A DNA stretch of 64,000 nucleotides from assembly GCA_040954595.2 (NCBI GenBank), contig CM082596.2:3534001-3598000 (forward strand), written 5' to 3'. Each line of letters opens with the position of its first letter. Position 1 is the first letter of the stretch. The notes beneath the pieces were generated by a model that ran no database searches, was not told the origin of the DNA, and was given only the letters and a program-made list of their open reading frames with translations. This DNA comes from Balanoglossus misakiensis (Eukaryota > Hemichordata). Below are positions 43,701-58,700 of this stretch, in pieces. Both the position numbers and the translations under genes were made by a program.

Positions 43701-46700
43701 TATTCAGATCCCTGTTTGAGGTCAGTCACCACAAATGTTGTCTCTGTGACATCAAATCTGTTGGCCTTTGACCAGATGGTTGAGAACTTCTCTTTCTTTT
43801 CAATGATGTATGCTTTGACTGGGGCACCACCATCATCCAATGGTGGAGTCCAGTTCAGTGTCATCTTGGTTGCATCAACGTCAGAGATTACTGGTTTGCC
43901 AGGTGGATCAGGTAGACCTATAAATAAATAAAATGAGGATTAAAACAGATCACACAGCAAGTAATAATGTATGCTGACTCTTAATATTCTATATAGTCCT
44001 GTTTCACTGTCATACTCTTTCATTGATTTTATTGTGAACTATCTCCCCTGTGTATGTTTACATTTGCATGTGGCAGTTATTTCAAGTGTCATGAAAAGTA
44101 AAATTACAAAACTCACCATATGGTGGCTTGGCTTGTCTGGAATCAGATGGTTCACTGAAGTTACCAACACCAGCCTTGTTCTCTGCAGCCACTCTGAACT
44201 GATATTCCAATCCTTCTGTCAGATCTCTCACAGTAAATGTAGTATCTGTCACCTTTATGTCTCTGTTGACCATTGCCCAACGCAAACCAAATGGCTCTTT
44301 CTTTTCAATGACGTAGTTGGTGATCTTACTTCCACCATCGGATACAGGTTCTGTCCATTTGATCGTCATGGTTGTTGCTGTGACTTCGGTCACTTTGGGT
44401 TTACCAGGTGCATCTGGTACATCTGTAGAAAACAAAATGTTTTGGATTTTTTTTTAAAATATCAAAGTTTAAGTTTGCAAAAGACTGCACTAGTATTGGA
44501 AGTTTAAAATCTAGATTCTGAGTCTGACAGAATAAACTCAGTATGCAGATTGTCAGTCGATATTGATAAACAGCAAAATACTTACCATAGGGTGGTTTAG
44601 CAGTGTATGGTCCAGTGGATTCACTTGGTTTGCCAACACCAGCCTTGTTCTCTGCACTGACACGGAATTCATAGACAGAATTTTGTTTAAGGTCACCCAC
44701 TTTGAAGGTGAGATCTGAAACACTCCTGGCATTGACTTTGGTCCATCTAGGACTGAACTGTTCTTTCTTCTCGATGAAGAATCCAGTGACTGGAGATCCA
44801 CCATCATCAAGAGGTGCAGTCCAGGTCAGATTCATGGATGTTGCGTTGATGTCGGACACCACAGGAGTTCCAGGTGGTCCTGGCACAACTGTAATTTAAC
44901 ACGAAGTTTTTTCATTTAAACAATTATATTTCTTTGGGGATTTTGACAGTAGTTTTCACAGTTTCAGTTGGTGATATATCACATTGATTTTGATCAATAC
45001 TTACCAAATGGATGTTTGGCAATCTTTGGTTCTGATGCTTCGCTAGGTTTGCCAACACCAGCCTTGTTCTCGGCAGCAACTCTGAATTGATACTGCTGTC
45101 CTTGTGTAAGTTCTGTGACTTTGTAAGTAGTGTCTGTGACAGTGTACTTGCTAATGCTCTCCCATCTTGTTGAGAACTTGTCTTTCTTTTCAACCACATA
45201 GCCAGTGATTGGAGAGCCACCATCAGATACTGGTGGTCTCCAAGTCAGGGTCATGGTGGTTGCAGTGACCTCACTGTACTGTGGTCGGCTTGGTGCATCA
45301 GGCACATCTGTTAATGAACATGAGTGAAAAAAATGTTAGTTCTCTGCTATGTTTTGTACACACCTACCAAACATATAGATCAGTAAATTGTGGGTAAATT
45401 AGTGTATGTGGACACTCCGACTTACCATATGGTGGTTTTGCTTTGCGGGGCTCTGATGGTTCACTAGCTGGACCAACACCAGCCTTGTTCTCAGCAGACA
45501 CTCTGAATTGATAATCATTGCCCTGAATGAGATCTCGGACTGTCAATGTAGTGTCAGGTACAGATTCTCTGTTGACTCTCATCCATCTAGCAGTGCTCAT
45601 GTCTTTCTTCTCAATGATGTATCCAGTGATGGGACTTCCACCATCGTTCCTTGGTGGTCTCCATGTGATTGTCATGTTGGTAGCATTGACGTTGGTCACC
45701 TCCGGTTGGCTGGGAGCTTCTGGCAAATCTGGAAGCCAAAAAATGATACAGTTTAGGTATGACAACAGAATGCCGAAATAAGAAGCCACACATGCACATC
45801 TGAAACATATGATCACATGATTCCACGCTGCTAGCCATAGATATGTGGCATCCACTGTATGCACACTGTGTGAGTAAAAATTCACAATACACCAGTAAAC
45901 GCTATTTGATAATCTGTAATTGACATAATTGTTTTAGTTTTCTGTCAAATATGTCAGTACACCATTATTCACAGCAAACACTGCACACAGACTGTTATGT
46001 TCACTCCTATTGACCACGTACTCACCATAAGGTGGTTTGGCAATTTTGGGACCAGTAGATTCACTTGGCTTGCCAACACCAGCTTTGTTCTCAGCACAGA
46101 CCCTGAACTCATACGTGTTACCCGTTTTGAGGGCATCCACCTTGAAAGTGGTTTCTTTGACTTTATAGACACTGACTCTGCCCCAAGAGAGGCTAAACTG
46201 ATCTTTACTTTCAACGGTGTACCCTGTGACTGGGCTACCACCATCGTCCTCAGGTGGAGTCCATTTAAGTGTCATGGATGTGGCAGTGATGTCAGAGACA
46301 GATGGTTTTCCTGGGACATCAGGAACATCTGGAGATTGTGAGAGAGATGGATGGATGGAAGGAGATGATGATGATGATGAAGAAAGGGTGTAAGAGAGAA
46401 CATGCGAAGTAATGTGTGAAAGTTATAGAAATGAACTGAGTGGACATGAGTCTTTCTGTCATCTACTCATCTTCTGAAGAGCAAACCGTGTTCTTCAGAA
46501 TGGTGAGAAATCTTTGCAAAGCAACTACAGATATCATGTACACCAAAACAGCCTCATAATGTGAGGAATGTCTCAACACCCAAAGGCTTACCATATGATG
46601 CTTTCAGCATGACTGGCAGGGTAGCATCACTAGCTTTGCCCAGACCAGCTTTGTTCTCAGCAATCACCCTAAACTGATACTCAGATTTCTCTTTGAGGTT

Positions 46701-49700
46701 CAGGACTGTACAAGATGGTTGGGATAGTCTCTCTTTCAATGCGGGCACCCACTGGGCACTAAATGGCTCTTTCTTTTCCACATAGTAACCCAGGATAGGC
46801 GCACCACCATCTGACGCAGGAGGTGTCCATTCCAGAGTGACCGAATGATGTGTGACTTCCACAACTCTTGGAACTCCAGGAGCTCCCGGCACATCTATTT
46901 CAGGGATATAGGTAATTTTCTTTACTCAGAGATAAATAACCGCAGAATTGTTTAGGAAAACCATACCACCAAACCAAAAACCACTACTAGTTAAAACAAC
47001 ACCACACCTTGGTGAGTTCCAACAACCATGAACAAAATCTGTTTACATGCAGGTACTCAATTATTTGTTTAAAGTTATGAAAAACAACTGAGATTTTTTT
47101 CACAAGCATGCCTATTAGTTTGAAACACCTAGCCCCAAAACTATCTTCAAATATTACATAGGAAAATGTCTAGAAAATGTTTAGAATTTAACAATATCTT
47201 TATAATTTCAAATCAAAGGGGGAAAAGAATAAGATGTTATAAAAACCAGCACTGCACTTCAACAGTGATGAATTAGTCAGAAGGCAAATTCCTCAACCAT
47301 GCATTAGCACAGAATATATTGACCCTCACCATAGGGATCTCTTGCAGTGAATGTGACTGTTTGACTAGCTGGACCAACACCAGCCTTGTTCTCAGCAGAA
47401 ATCCTGAATTCATAAGTTGAATTCTCTTTCAGATCAGTCACTAGACAGTGAGCTTCAGGGACCCTCATTTTTACGATCCACTTAAGAGAGAACTGCTCCT
47501 TCATTTCAACAACATAAGCCAGGATGTCACTACCACCATCAGACTTAGGAGGTTTCCACGACAACACCGCTGATGATTTTGTGATGTCATAGACTTCAGG
47601 TTTGCTTGGTGCCTCTGGAACATCTTTGTGAAAGCGGGAAATGAGTGATGGATGAAAGATGTGAATACATGGACAGATTGAAAGAATGAAGAGATAGTAA
47701 AGAGACAGAGAAGACTTGGAATGAATTGCAGGTAAAGATGACAACGTATAGAGTGAGGTTGAGAATATGGAATGGGGAATAGGGATGTTGTTTGTATGTA
47801 CAGGTGAAAGTGTGTGTCTTGCCACTAATAGATGGTCAAATTACAATACAAGAATTATTTTAGCAGGACTTACCATACGGCGGTTTGGCAACCACTGGTT
47901 TCGATGATCTGCTTGGTTCACTCACACCAGCCTTGTTCTCTGCAATCACACGGAATTCATATTCTGTGTTCTTGATCAGATCAGATGCAACAATGAATGG
48001 TTCCTTCACTGGTTGCCTGTTGACTCGAATCCAGCGGTCTTTGCTGGTATCACGTCTTTCCACTACAAAACCTGTGACTCTAGCTCCACCATCAGAATCA
48101 GGTGGGGTCCACTTCAGACTGGCTGTGGTGTCTGTCACCTCCAGAACATCTGGTTTTCCAGGTGCATCTGGCACAGAGATCTTCAATGTTGCTGGGAAAC
48201 TTGGTTTTCCAACACCAGCTTTGTTTTCAGCAAGTACACGGAACTCATAGTCCTTTCCTTCTGTCAACCCAGTTGCTTGGTAGGCAGTGTCTGTGACAGA
48301 CATTGTGTTGTCCTTCACCCATCTTGAACTGAATTTCTCTTTTCTTTCAATGGTGTATCCAGTCACAGGTGATCCACCATCATCTGTTGGTGGTGTCCAT
48401 TTCAGTTTGATTGATGTTGGTTGAACTTCAATAATATCAGGCGTTCCAGATGCTCCGGGTACATCTGTGGAAGAAAATAACAGTATGCTCATCTCTTGAA
48501 ATAAAAACTCTGTACATGTACAAGGGTAACAATATAACATGAGAATACATCTGTAATATAATTTTACATATCGACCACAAATGAAAGGAAAGTATGTGTA
48601 ATGTCCACATATAAAGTCAACGGGCATGTTTCAATAAGTAGAACAACATATTAAATAGCCTATCAAAACAAAACTAGCAAAAGTTAGTAATAATAAACAG
48701 TTGTATTTGTTATTTCTGCATATTGTTAAAACCATTATTTAAATACTAACCGTATGGTGGCTTGGCAATCTTTGGATCAGATGGTTCACTTGGTTTGCCA
48801 ACACCAGCCTTGTTCTCAGCAGAGACACGGAAGGTGTACTCATTACCCTTCTCCAAATTGGTGGCCGTGAATGTTGTCTCTGAGACCGTGAAGTCACTGA
48901 TTCTGGTCCATCTGGTCATGAATCTCTCTTTCTTCTCAACAACATAATTGAAGATAGCATTCCCGCCATCATTTATTGGTGGATTCCATGTCAGAGTCAT
49001 AGACATCTCTGTTATGCTGGACACTGCAGGTTTACTTGGAGCATCGGGTTTGTCTGTGGATTGGAGAAAAAAGTCAGGATTTTAATTTTTAGAAAAGTTC
49101 CAAGAAAATACTAAAATTTAAGAAAAAGGCTCCTTTCAGATTGTACGGTATGACAGCATGTGTATCCAGGGGTCTGCCATATATACACACGACACCACAT
49201 CTTACCATATGGTGGCTTGGCAACTGTTGGTTTAGATGGTTCACTGAATTTGCCAACACCAGCCTTGTTCTCGGCAGCCACTCTGAATTCATATTCATTG
49301 CCCTCTGCAAGACCAGTCACTTTGTAAGTAGTTTCTGTGATCAGCTCTTTGGTGACTCTTATCCAGCGGCTGGCATACTTGTCTTTTCTTTCAATCACAT
49401 AGTTGGTGATCTTGGCACCACCATCTGTTAGTGGTACACTCCAGCTAAGTGTCATGTGAGTTGAATTGACATCAGATATTTCAGGATGTCCTGGAGGGCC
49501 TGGTACATCTGATTACAAAACAGGAAATAATTAAGTTTAATGTAGTTAGAATCACATGCAAATCAAACTTGTTCATCACAAGTTCTCAAAATTCACACTG
49601 CTCAAAAAGGATCCACATTTTATTGTTACTGGGAAACACTTCCTTGCCAGAGATTTTGTGAACATCTGTAATATCAACAATCAGTAATTGGCTATGCATG

Positions 49701-52700
49701 AATTAGAAGTGTGTTTGCACTCACCATATGGTGGTTTTGCCAGTTTCTTATCACTAGGTTGTCCAAATGGTCCTTGACCAGCCTTGTTCTCTGCAGCCAC
49801 TTTGAACTGATATTCTGTATGCTCCATCAAGTCGGTCACAGTGTAAGTGGTGTCCACAACTCTCTCCCTGTTGGCTCTTGTCCATCTGGCTCTGTGGACA
49901 TCATATTTCTCAATGACATATCCAGTGATGGGACTTCCACCATCAGATCTTGGTGCTGTCCAGCTGATTGTCATGTGAGTTGCATCCACCTTGGAAACAT
50001 CTGGCTGTCCAGGTGCACTTGGTACATCTGTCAATAAAACAAGCAACCAGTCAGAAATCAGTAAAGATTATAATGGTGATGGTATTGCCACAAGGTTTTA
50101 TGGTCGAATTTGGTAACTTTTACAATTCCTGTAATATTTCTGACTTACCGTATGGTGGTTTTGCTTTCCTGATGTCACTTGGATGACTTGGTTTACCAAC
50201 TCCAGCTTTGTTTTCAGCAAGAACATGGAACTGGTAATCATTGCCTTCTTTGAGATCGGTTACTTTGAATGTTGTCTCAGATACTGCATATTTGTTGATT
50301 CTGGTCCACATAGTTGTAAACTGTTCTTTCTTCTCCACATAATACCCAGTGACTGGAGAACCACCATCATCTTCTGGTGATAACCAATGCACAGTCATGC
50401 TATTGGCCGTGACATCTGAGAGGTCTGGTTTACCAGGTGGTCCTGGCACATCTGTAAGGAGCACAAACATTGTCACTCAAAATGTTTCATCTGTCCAACA
50501 TCTGATGTTTAAACAGCTACTGCTGATAACCTAGAAACTTTTCCCTAATTTTCCAATTGGTCCAGACATACATATCAACATAATAGGTTTGCAGCAAACT
50601 GTGATAGTGTTTAATTATGACACTCACCATATGGTGGCTTGGCAACTCTTGGTTCAGATGGTTCGCTGATTTTGCCAACACCAGCCTTGTTCTCAGCAGC
50701 CACTCTGAATGTATATTCAGTTCCCTGTGTCAGACCAGTCACAGTATACTCAGTACCAATGATCTTCTCATCTGTATAGACCTTGGCCCAGCGTGTGCCA
50801 AATTCTTCTTTCTTTTCAATGACATAGTTGGTGATTCTGCTTCCACCATCAGATTCTGGCTCTGTCCATTTGATGGTCATTTTTGTGGAATCAGTGGACA
50901 CCACCTTGGGTTTGCCAGGTGCATCAGGTACATCTATTAACGGACAGAAAGGTCAATAGTAAGAAACTTGTGGTAGACGCATTTAAAACTGAACAAGGAA
51001 TTTGCAAAAGTCACAAATAATGACATATATTCAAACACATCTTTGCAAAAGTGCTCAATAATGAAAAATGATCAAACGTTTCTTTCCAGTGTACCATCTG
51101 ACATCATTGTTACTTACTGTAAGGTGGTCTTGCTGTGTGTGGGCCAGTGGATGGGCTTGGTTTGCCAACACCAGCTTTGTTTTCAGCACACACACGGAAT
51201 TCATAAGTAGAATTTTCTCTGAGATCATCCACCTTGAAGCTAAGATCAGTAACACTGTATTTGTTGATCCTGGACCATCTGACACTGAATTGTTCTTTGC
51301 CTTCTATTATATATCCAGTGACTGGAGAGCCACCATCATCATCCGGTGCAGTCCAGGTCAGTTTCATGGATGTTTCAAGGATGTCGGACACTTTGGGTGT
51401 TCCTGGTGGACCAGGCACGTCTGTTACACAGAGGATGAGAGCAAAGTTTACTGGTAGGTAAATTTACAATCACAATATCAGACATGGAAGGGATATTACA
51501 TGTCCGCACTGACACATTTTGGTTTATATCAATACTGTTCCAACATGAAATATAGTTGTTTATGTTCAGTCCCTAAGTTACATTTGTTGTCTAGGTAGAA
51601 ACTTACAAAATAAATGGTAACTTACCAAATGGATGTTTAGCAATTCTGGATTCTGATGGTTCACTAGGTTTGCCAACACCAGCCTTGTTTTCAGCAGCCA
51701 CTCTGAACTGATATTCAGATCCCTGTTTCAGATCAGTCACAACAAATGTTGTCTCAGTGACATCAAATCGGTTGGCTTTGGTCCAGAGAGTGGACATTTT
51801 CTCTTTCTTCTCAATGATGTAGCCAGTTATAGGAGCACCTCCATCATTCAATGGTGGGGTCCACCTCAGTGTCATCTTTGTAGCATCAACATCTGAGATG
51901 AGTGGCTTACCAGGAGCATCAGGCAGACCTAATGGAGACAGATTATGAATAAATGTTGTGAAAATTTAGATTTTCGGTCATTTTAAAGTTATGGACTTCA
52001 ACTTCTAGTAAAGGACAGCACCTTTATTCCTAAATAACAATCAATCTCAGCCTTATAATTCCTGATGCGAACAGAGAGACTTTTAATATATCACTCACCA
52101 TACGGTGGCTTGGCTTTCTTAGTATCAGATGGTTCACTGAATTTGCCAACACCAGCCTTGTTCTGTGCCGCAACTCTGAATTGATAATCTGTGCCTTCGG
52201 ATAATCCCTTCACAGTAAATGCAGATTCCACAATGTCTGTATCAGAGAACACCTTTGTCCATCTGGTACTGAATTCTTCCTTCCTCTCAATGACATAGTT
52301 GGTGATTCTACTTCCACCATCTGATTCTGGCTCAGTCCATTTAACGGTCATACTGGTGGCTTGTACCTCAGTCACCTTTGGTTTATCAGGAGCTCCAGGT
52401 ACAGCTGCAACATTATAAATGAAAACTCTTTTAATACCAGTAAAGGTGACTTACAAAATGTCCAAAATACAGCGACTATTAATGTACAATATTTAAGCCA
52501 GTTTTAGGGAGAGTTTAACTGCAATATACTGGATTACTTTACTTACTGTATGGTGGTTTTGCTGTAACTGGACCAGTAGATTCACTTGGTTTACCAACTC
52601 CAGCTTTGTTCTCGGCACAGACTCTAAACTCATAGACTGAATTCTCTTTGAGGTCTTCAACTTTGCAGCTGAGGTCAGCAGCACTCAATTTGTTTATTCT

Positions 52701-55700
52701 TGTCCACTTCAGTCCATACTGTTCTTTCCTCTCCACAATGTATCCAGTGAGTGGAGATCCACCATCCTCCAAAGGTGCAGTCCAGGTCAGTTTCATGGAT
52801 GTTGCGTTGATGTCGGACACCACAGGAGTTCCGGGTGGTCCTGGCACAACTATAAGTCAAATACAATGAGAACGGGGTTTCATTTAAATTGAGTGTAAGG
52901 TTTTTCATTCCCAACATTCACAGGAAACAATAATAATATTTTATGTGCATGATAATCAAACTTAACATTTCATCATTGTACCAATGGATCAAATTACACG
53001 TCACTCACCATAAGGTGGTTTGGCAATCTTTGGTTCAGATGGTTCACTGAATTTGCCAACTCCAGCCTTGTTCTCAGCAGCCACTCTGAACTGATATTCA
53101 GATCCTTGTTTCAGGTCAGTCACTACAAATGTTGTCTCTGTGACATCAAATCTGTTGGCCTTTGACCAGATGGTTGAGAACTTCTCTTTCTTTTCAATGA
53201 TGTATGCTTTGACTGGGGCACCTCCATCATCCAATGGTGGAGTCCAGTTCAGTGTCATCTTGGTTGCATCAACGTCTGAGATAACTGGTTTGCCAGGGGC
53301 CTCAGGTACACCTGTTCAGAAAAGATGTCAAAACCCTTATCAAAGCCTGATACAAAATTTTATATCTGTTTAATGTCAAGATTCTATGGCACTACATGTA
53401 AGATCTGAACTCAGAATCTGCTGTACCATTCATATAATAAAGAAGTTAATGCACAAAATGCATTGGCCAAAACTCAGCCTTAGAAAGTGGTTTTTTGATG
53501 CTTACCATATGGTGGTTTGGCGGTCTGTTGATCAGATGGTTCACTAGGTTTACCAACACCAGCCTTGTTCTGTGCAGAAACCCTGAACTGATACTCAGAT
53601 CCCTGGGACAGCCCTCGAATGGTGTATGTGGTCTCAGTGATGTGTTCATCTCTGCTGACAACCCAACGAATGCCAAATGGTTCTTTTCTTTCAATGACAT
53701 AGCCGGTTATCTTACTTCCACCATCTGATTCAGGCTCTGTCCATGTGATGGTCATACTAGTGGCCTGTACATCAGTGATCTTTGGTTTTCCTGGAGCATC
53801 AGGCACAGCTGAAGAATGCAAGAATGAGGTTTTATAAGCGAGATTAATTGATGACACAACTTATGGTTATTGAAAATGAATATACTGGCCACAAGATTCC
53901 TTGGGAGACAGACATGACAAAAGCAGCCTTGCACACCTGTCCTGATAACAAGGGACCAACATGAAACAACTACATGGAGAACAAATTCAACACGGAAAAC
54001 TACAGTGAGTTATTCTTACTGTATGGTGGCTTGGCAACAACAGGACCAGTGGACATACTTGGCTTGCCAACACCAGCTTTGTTCTCAGCACAGATTCTGA
54101 ACTCGTATGTTGAGCCTTCTTTCAAGTTTTCAACTTTGTAGTGTGTGTCTGATACTGCAGTTCTGTTGACTCTTGTCCATCTTGTACTGAACTTATCCTT
54201 TGTTTCAATGACGTATCCAGTGACTGGAGATCCACCATCATCCAAAGGTGCAGTCCAGGTCAATATCATGGATGTTGCGTTGATATCGGACACCACAGGA
54301 GTTCCAGGTGGTCCTGGCACAACTGAAATGACAAAACAAATGTTACACATTAATCAAGAATTGTACATTGATGACACTTAAAACTCTGACCTTTCCAGGA
54401 TATTATATTTCCCAAGAATTGCCTTCAAACTTACCATATGGAGGTTTTGCAATCTGTCCTGGTGACTGGTCACTTGGTCTTCCCAGACCAGCTTTGTTCT
54501 CAGCTACCACTCGGAATTCATACTCTTGGCCTTCTTTCAGACCAGTGGCTTTGAATGAGGTGTCTGTCACTGGGTAACTGGTCAATTTGTCCCAACGGCT
54601 GGAGAATCTGTCTTTCTTTTCTACTGTGTAGCCAGTGATGGGAGCTCCACCATCTGACCTTGGAGGTGACCATGCCAATGTCATACTACTGGCTGTGATG
54701 TCACTGACAATAGGTTTGGATGGTGCATCGGGTTCATCTAGATTTGAAGAAGAGAATATAAGATTCTTTGCAGAGATGTAGAGCTGGTAGCTGGGAATAA
54801 CAACAAATATAACAACATAATTTAACAATTTTACATGCTGATATCATTTTTATTTCTATGTCACTTACCATATGGTGGTTTTGCTTTCCGGGGCTCTGAT
54901 GGTTCACTAGCTGGACCAACACCAGCCTTATTCTCAGCAGACACTCTGAATTGATAATCGTTGCCTTGAATGAGATCTCTAACTGTCAATGTAGCGTCAG
55001 GTACAGATTCTCTGTTGACTCTCATCCATCTAGCAGTGCTCATGTCTTTCTTCTCAATGATGTATCCAGTGATGGGACTTCCACCATCGTCTCTTGGTTC
55101 TTTCCATCTGATTGTCATATGAGTTGCATTGACATCAGTCACATCTGGGCTAGATGGTGCACCTGGTACATCTATGATGAAAGAATGTTGTAGTGACAAT
55201 TAAACATAAGTTATGGTAATCCATCATTAAAAAATTCTTTGGTTTCACCATGTGTATAAGGTTTGCTTAGGATTTCCGTGTCACAGACATGAATCTATAT
55301 CCTGATTTGCTTGACATGTTTAATATCCAAACAAATTTTCCAAGTCAAATGGCATTTTTTATCTTTCCATATAACAAGTATGACACAACTTACCATATGG
55401 TGGTTTGGCAACCTTGGGTCCAGTAGACTCGCTTGGTTTGCCAACACCAGCCTTATTCTCAGCCTGTACTCTGAACTCATACTCATTACCTTCCTTAAGT
55501 CTCGTGACAGTACACTGAGTCTCTGTCACAGTTAGTACCTGATCCCATCTTGTACTAAACTTTTCTTTCTTTGTGACAATATACTTAGTGATTGGACTAC
55601 CACCGTCATCCTCTGGTGGTGTCCATTTCACAGTCATTGTTGTAGCAGTGATATCACTGACTGATGGTTTGCCTGGAGCACCAGGTACTTCTGCAGGGGT

Positions 55701-58700
55701 GCGATGAAGGCAAGTGGTGCAGAAAAGAAGCAAAGGAAATGAAGATGGGAAGAAGAGAGTGAGAGGTGAACTTGAAGTAAAGGATGAAGGAGTCGTTTGG
55801 GGAAATGATCTTACCTCTGTTGCATTTAACATAAATTCAGCAGAAAACAAGTCATGAGATATGCAAAGTTTCATTCACAACCTGGCTTAAACATTTTCTC
55901 AGAATTGGCCTATTCAATGCTCATTGTTTTCACCCTAACATATATTTATTTCAAAGATTTTGCAAAAGCAAAATGGCCACTGACAATAGGTAATTATATC
56001 AGAACCATGATGCTTACCATAAGGTGCTGGTAGGGTCACTGGTGCAGTAGGCTCAGAAGGTTTGCTAAGACCAGCTTTATTTTCAGCAGCAACTTTAAAC
56101 TGATAGACCGAGTTCTCTCTGAGATCAGTCACTACACATGTAAGATCTGTGACTTGGGAATACTGCACCCACAAGGTACTGAATTTGTCCTTACAATACA
56201 CTGTATAACCAAGGATTGGAGCCCCGCCATCAGTTTCAGATGGAACCAATTTCAAAGTGACAGAGTTAGAAGTGACCTCAATGACCTGAGGAACACCTGG
56301 AGCCCCTGGTACATCTGAGTAGATAAACAGGGTCAGAAGGAAGAGTAAGAAGGACAATTCTCCACAGGTTATCTCTATGGGGTTAGACCTAAGCAGGCTA
56401 GGGGTCAACATTATAGAGAGTTGATATTATTGATAAAAGTCATTGTTTATCAACATGTCCACCATGGCCAATTTGCAAAGTGGGTGCATTACTGTCTATT
56501 AGGACTAATAGACTATCAGAAAATGTTTCCAAAAAGAAAAGGACACCTTTGAGTCCATCAAAAAATAACCAAAGAAGAATTAGGAATTCATCAAAGCAGT
56601 CCACTAAGAAGTTATGAAAAACTAAAGTCATCAAAGCCATTGATTATTAAGTTAAGGAATCCAGGAAACAATCTACATGATGCAAGCTAAAATGCAATCA
56701 AGGAATCGTGGCCTTACCATAAGGATCTTTAACCTTAGTTGGAGCAGAAGGTTGACTAGCTGGGCCAAGACCAGCTTTATTTTCAGCAGAAACCCTGAAC
56801 TCATAGACAGAGTTTTCTTTCAGATCTCTCAGAATACAAGTGGTGTTCAGCACTGTTGCTGCAGTGACCCATTTAAGACTGAACTGTTCTTTCAATTCTA
56901 CCACATAGGAAGTGATTTGACTGCCACCGTCAGACGGAGGCGGTCGCCATGTCAGTTTCAAGGATGACTTAGTGATGTCAGATACATCAGGTTTGCTGGG
57001 TGCATCAGGAATATCTGAGGTGCAGGAATGTTTGAGTGATGAAATTGAAAGGAAAGAGATAGAAGGAATGAAGACAAGATAAAGAGGAAAATGCCAGAAG
57101 GCAGAAGAGAATTGATGAGAGGAAGTTTGATGAGCACACCATTTGATTTTCTTACCTTATCCTAGATCCTTCATATGTTCAAAGGACAAGACACAAATAA
57201 GCCTAAACTACAAATTCCTAACTTTTACTTACCATATGGTGGTTTTGCAACCACTGGTTTGGATGGTCTGCTTGGTTCACTCACACCAGCCTTGTTCTCT
57301 GCAATCACACGGAATTCATATTCTGTGTTCTTGATCAGATCAGATGCAACAATGAATGGTTCCTTCACTGGTTGCCTGTTGACTCGGATCCAACGGTCTT
57401 TGCTGGTATCACGTCTTTCCACTACAAAACCTGTGACTCTAGCTCCACCATCAGAATCAGGTGGGGTCCACTTCAGACTGGCTGTGGTGTCTGTCACCTC
57501 CAGAACATCTGGTTTTCCAGGTGCATCAGGTACAGAGATCTTCAATGTTGCTGGGAAACTTGGTTTTCCAACACCAGCTTTGTTTTCAGCAAGTACACGG
57601 AACTCATAGTCCTTTCCTTCTGTCAACCCAGTTGCTTGGTAGGCAGTGTCTGTGACAGACATTGTGTTGTCCTTCACCCATCTTGAACTGAATTTCTCTT
57701 TTCTTTCAATGGTGTATCCAGTCACAGGTGATCCACCATCATCTGTTGGTGGTGTCCATTTCAGTTTGATTGATGTTGGTTGAACTTCAATAATATCAGG
57801 GGTTCCAGGTGCTCCTGGTACATCTGTAACACAAAGACTTACTGAAGTGTATCCAAACTTAATTATGTTAATGATGGCCTAAATCCAAGGCATCTTGTGA
57901 CTATTGAAATCAGCAAACACTGTCTCATTTTGATCCATTGCATATTACATTGTCTTACAAACTTTCATTCACAAAAGAGGCCTGCTGTGTTGTTCACACC
58001 CACTTACCATATGGTGGCTTGGCAACCTTGGTATCTGATGGCTCACTTGGTTTGCCAACACCAGCTTTGTTCTCAGCAGAAACACGGAAGGTGTATTCAT
58101 TTCCTTTCTCAAGACCAGTCACAGTGAATACTGTCTCATCCACTTTGTAGTCATTGATTCTTGTCCATCTCGTCATGAATCTTTCTTTCTTCTCGATGAC
58201 ATAGTTGAAGATGGCACTACCACCATCATCCTCTGGTGGTGTCCAGGTCAATTTCATAGATTTCTCTGTGATTTCTGAGATGGAAGGCTTGCCAGGTGCA
58301 TCAGGCTTGTCTGTAGTAAGTGGTAAAGCAAATATTAAAAGGTATTAAGAACTGAATTAAGAAAATAAATTACTGGTTACAGCTATATTCCACCAAAAGA
58401 ATTCCAATAACGGAATATATTAAAAACCCAGGTTTTCTTACCATATGGTGGCTTGGCTAGTCTGGATTCTGATGGTTCACTCGGTTTGCCAACACCAGCC
58501 TTGTTTTCTGCAGCCACTCTGAATTCATATTCTGTACCCTCTGTCAGGTGTGTAACTTTGTATTCAGTCTCTGATATGGTATCCTTCGTCACTCTAACCC
58601 ATCTTGTGCTGAATTTATCACGCTTTTCAACGACACAGTTGGTAATCTTAGCTCCACCATCTGTGTCAGGTTCTCTCCATGATAAATTCATGGTTGTTGC

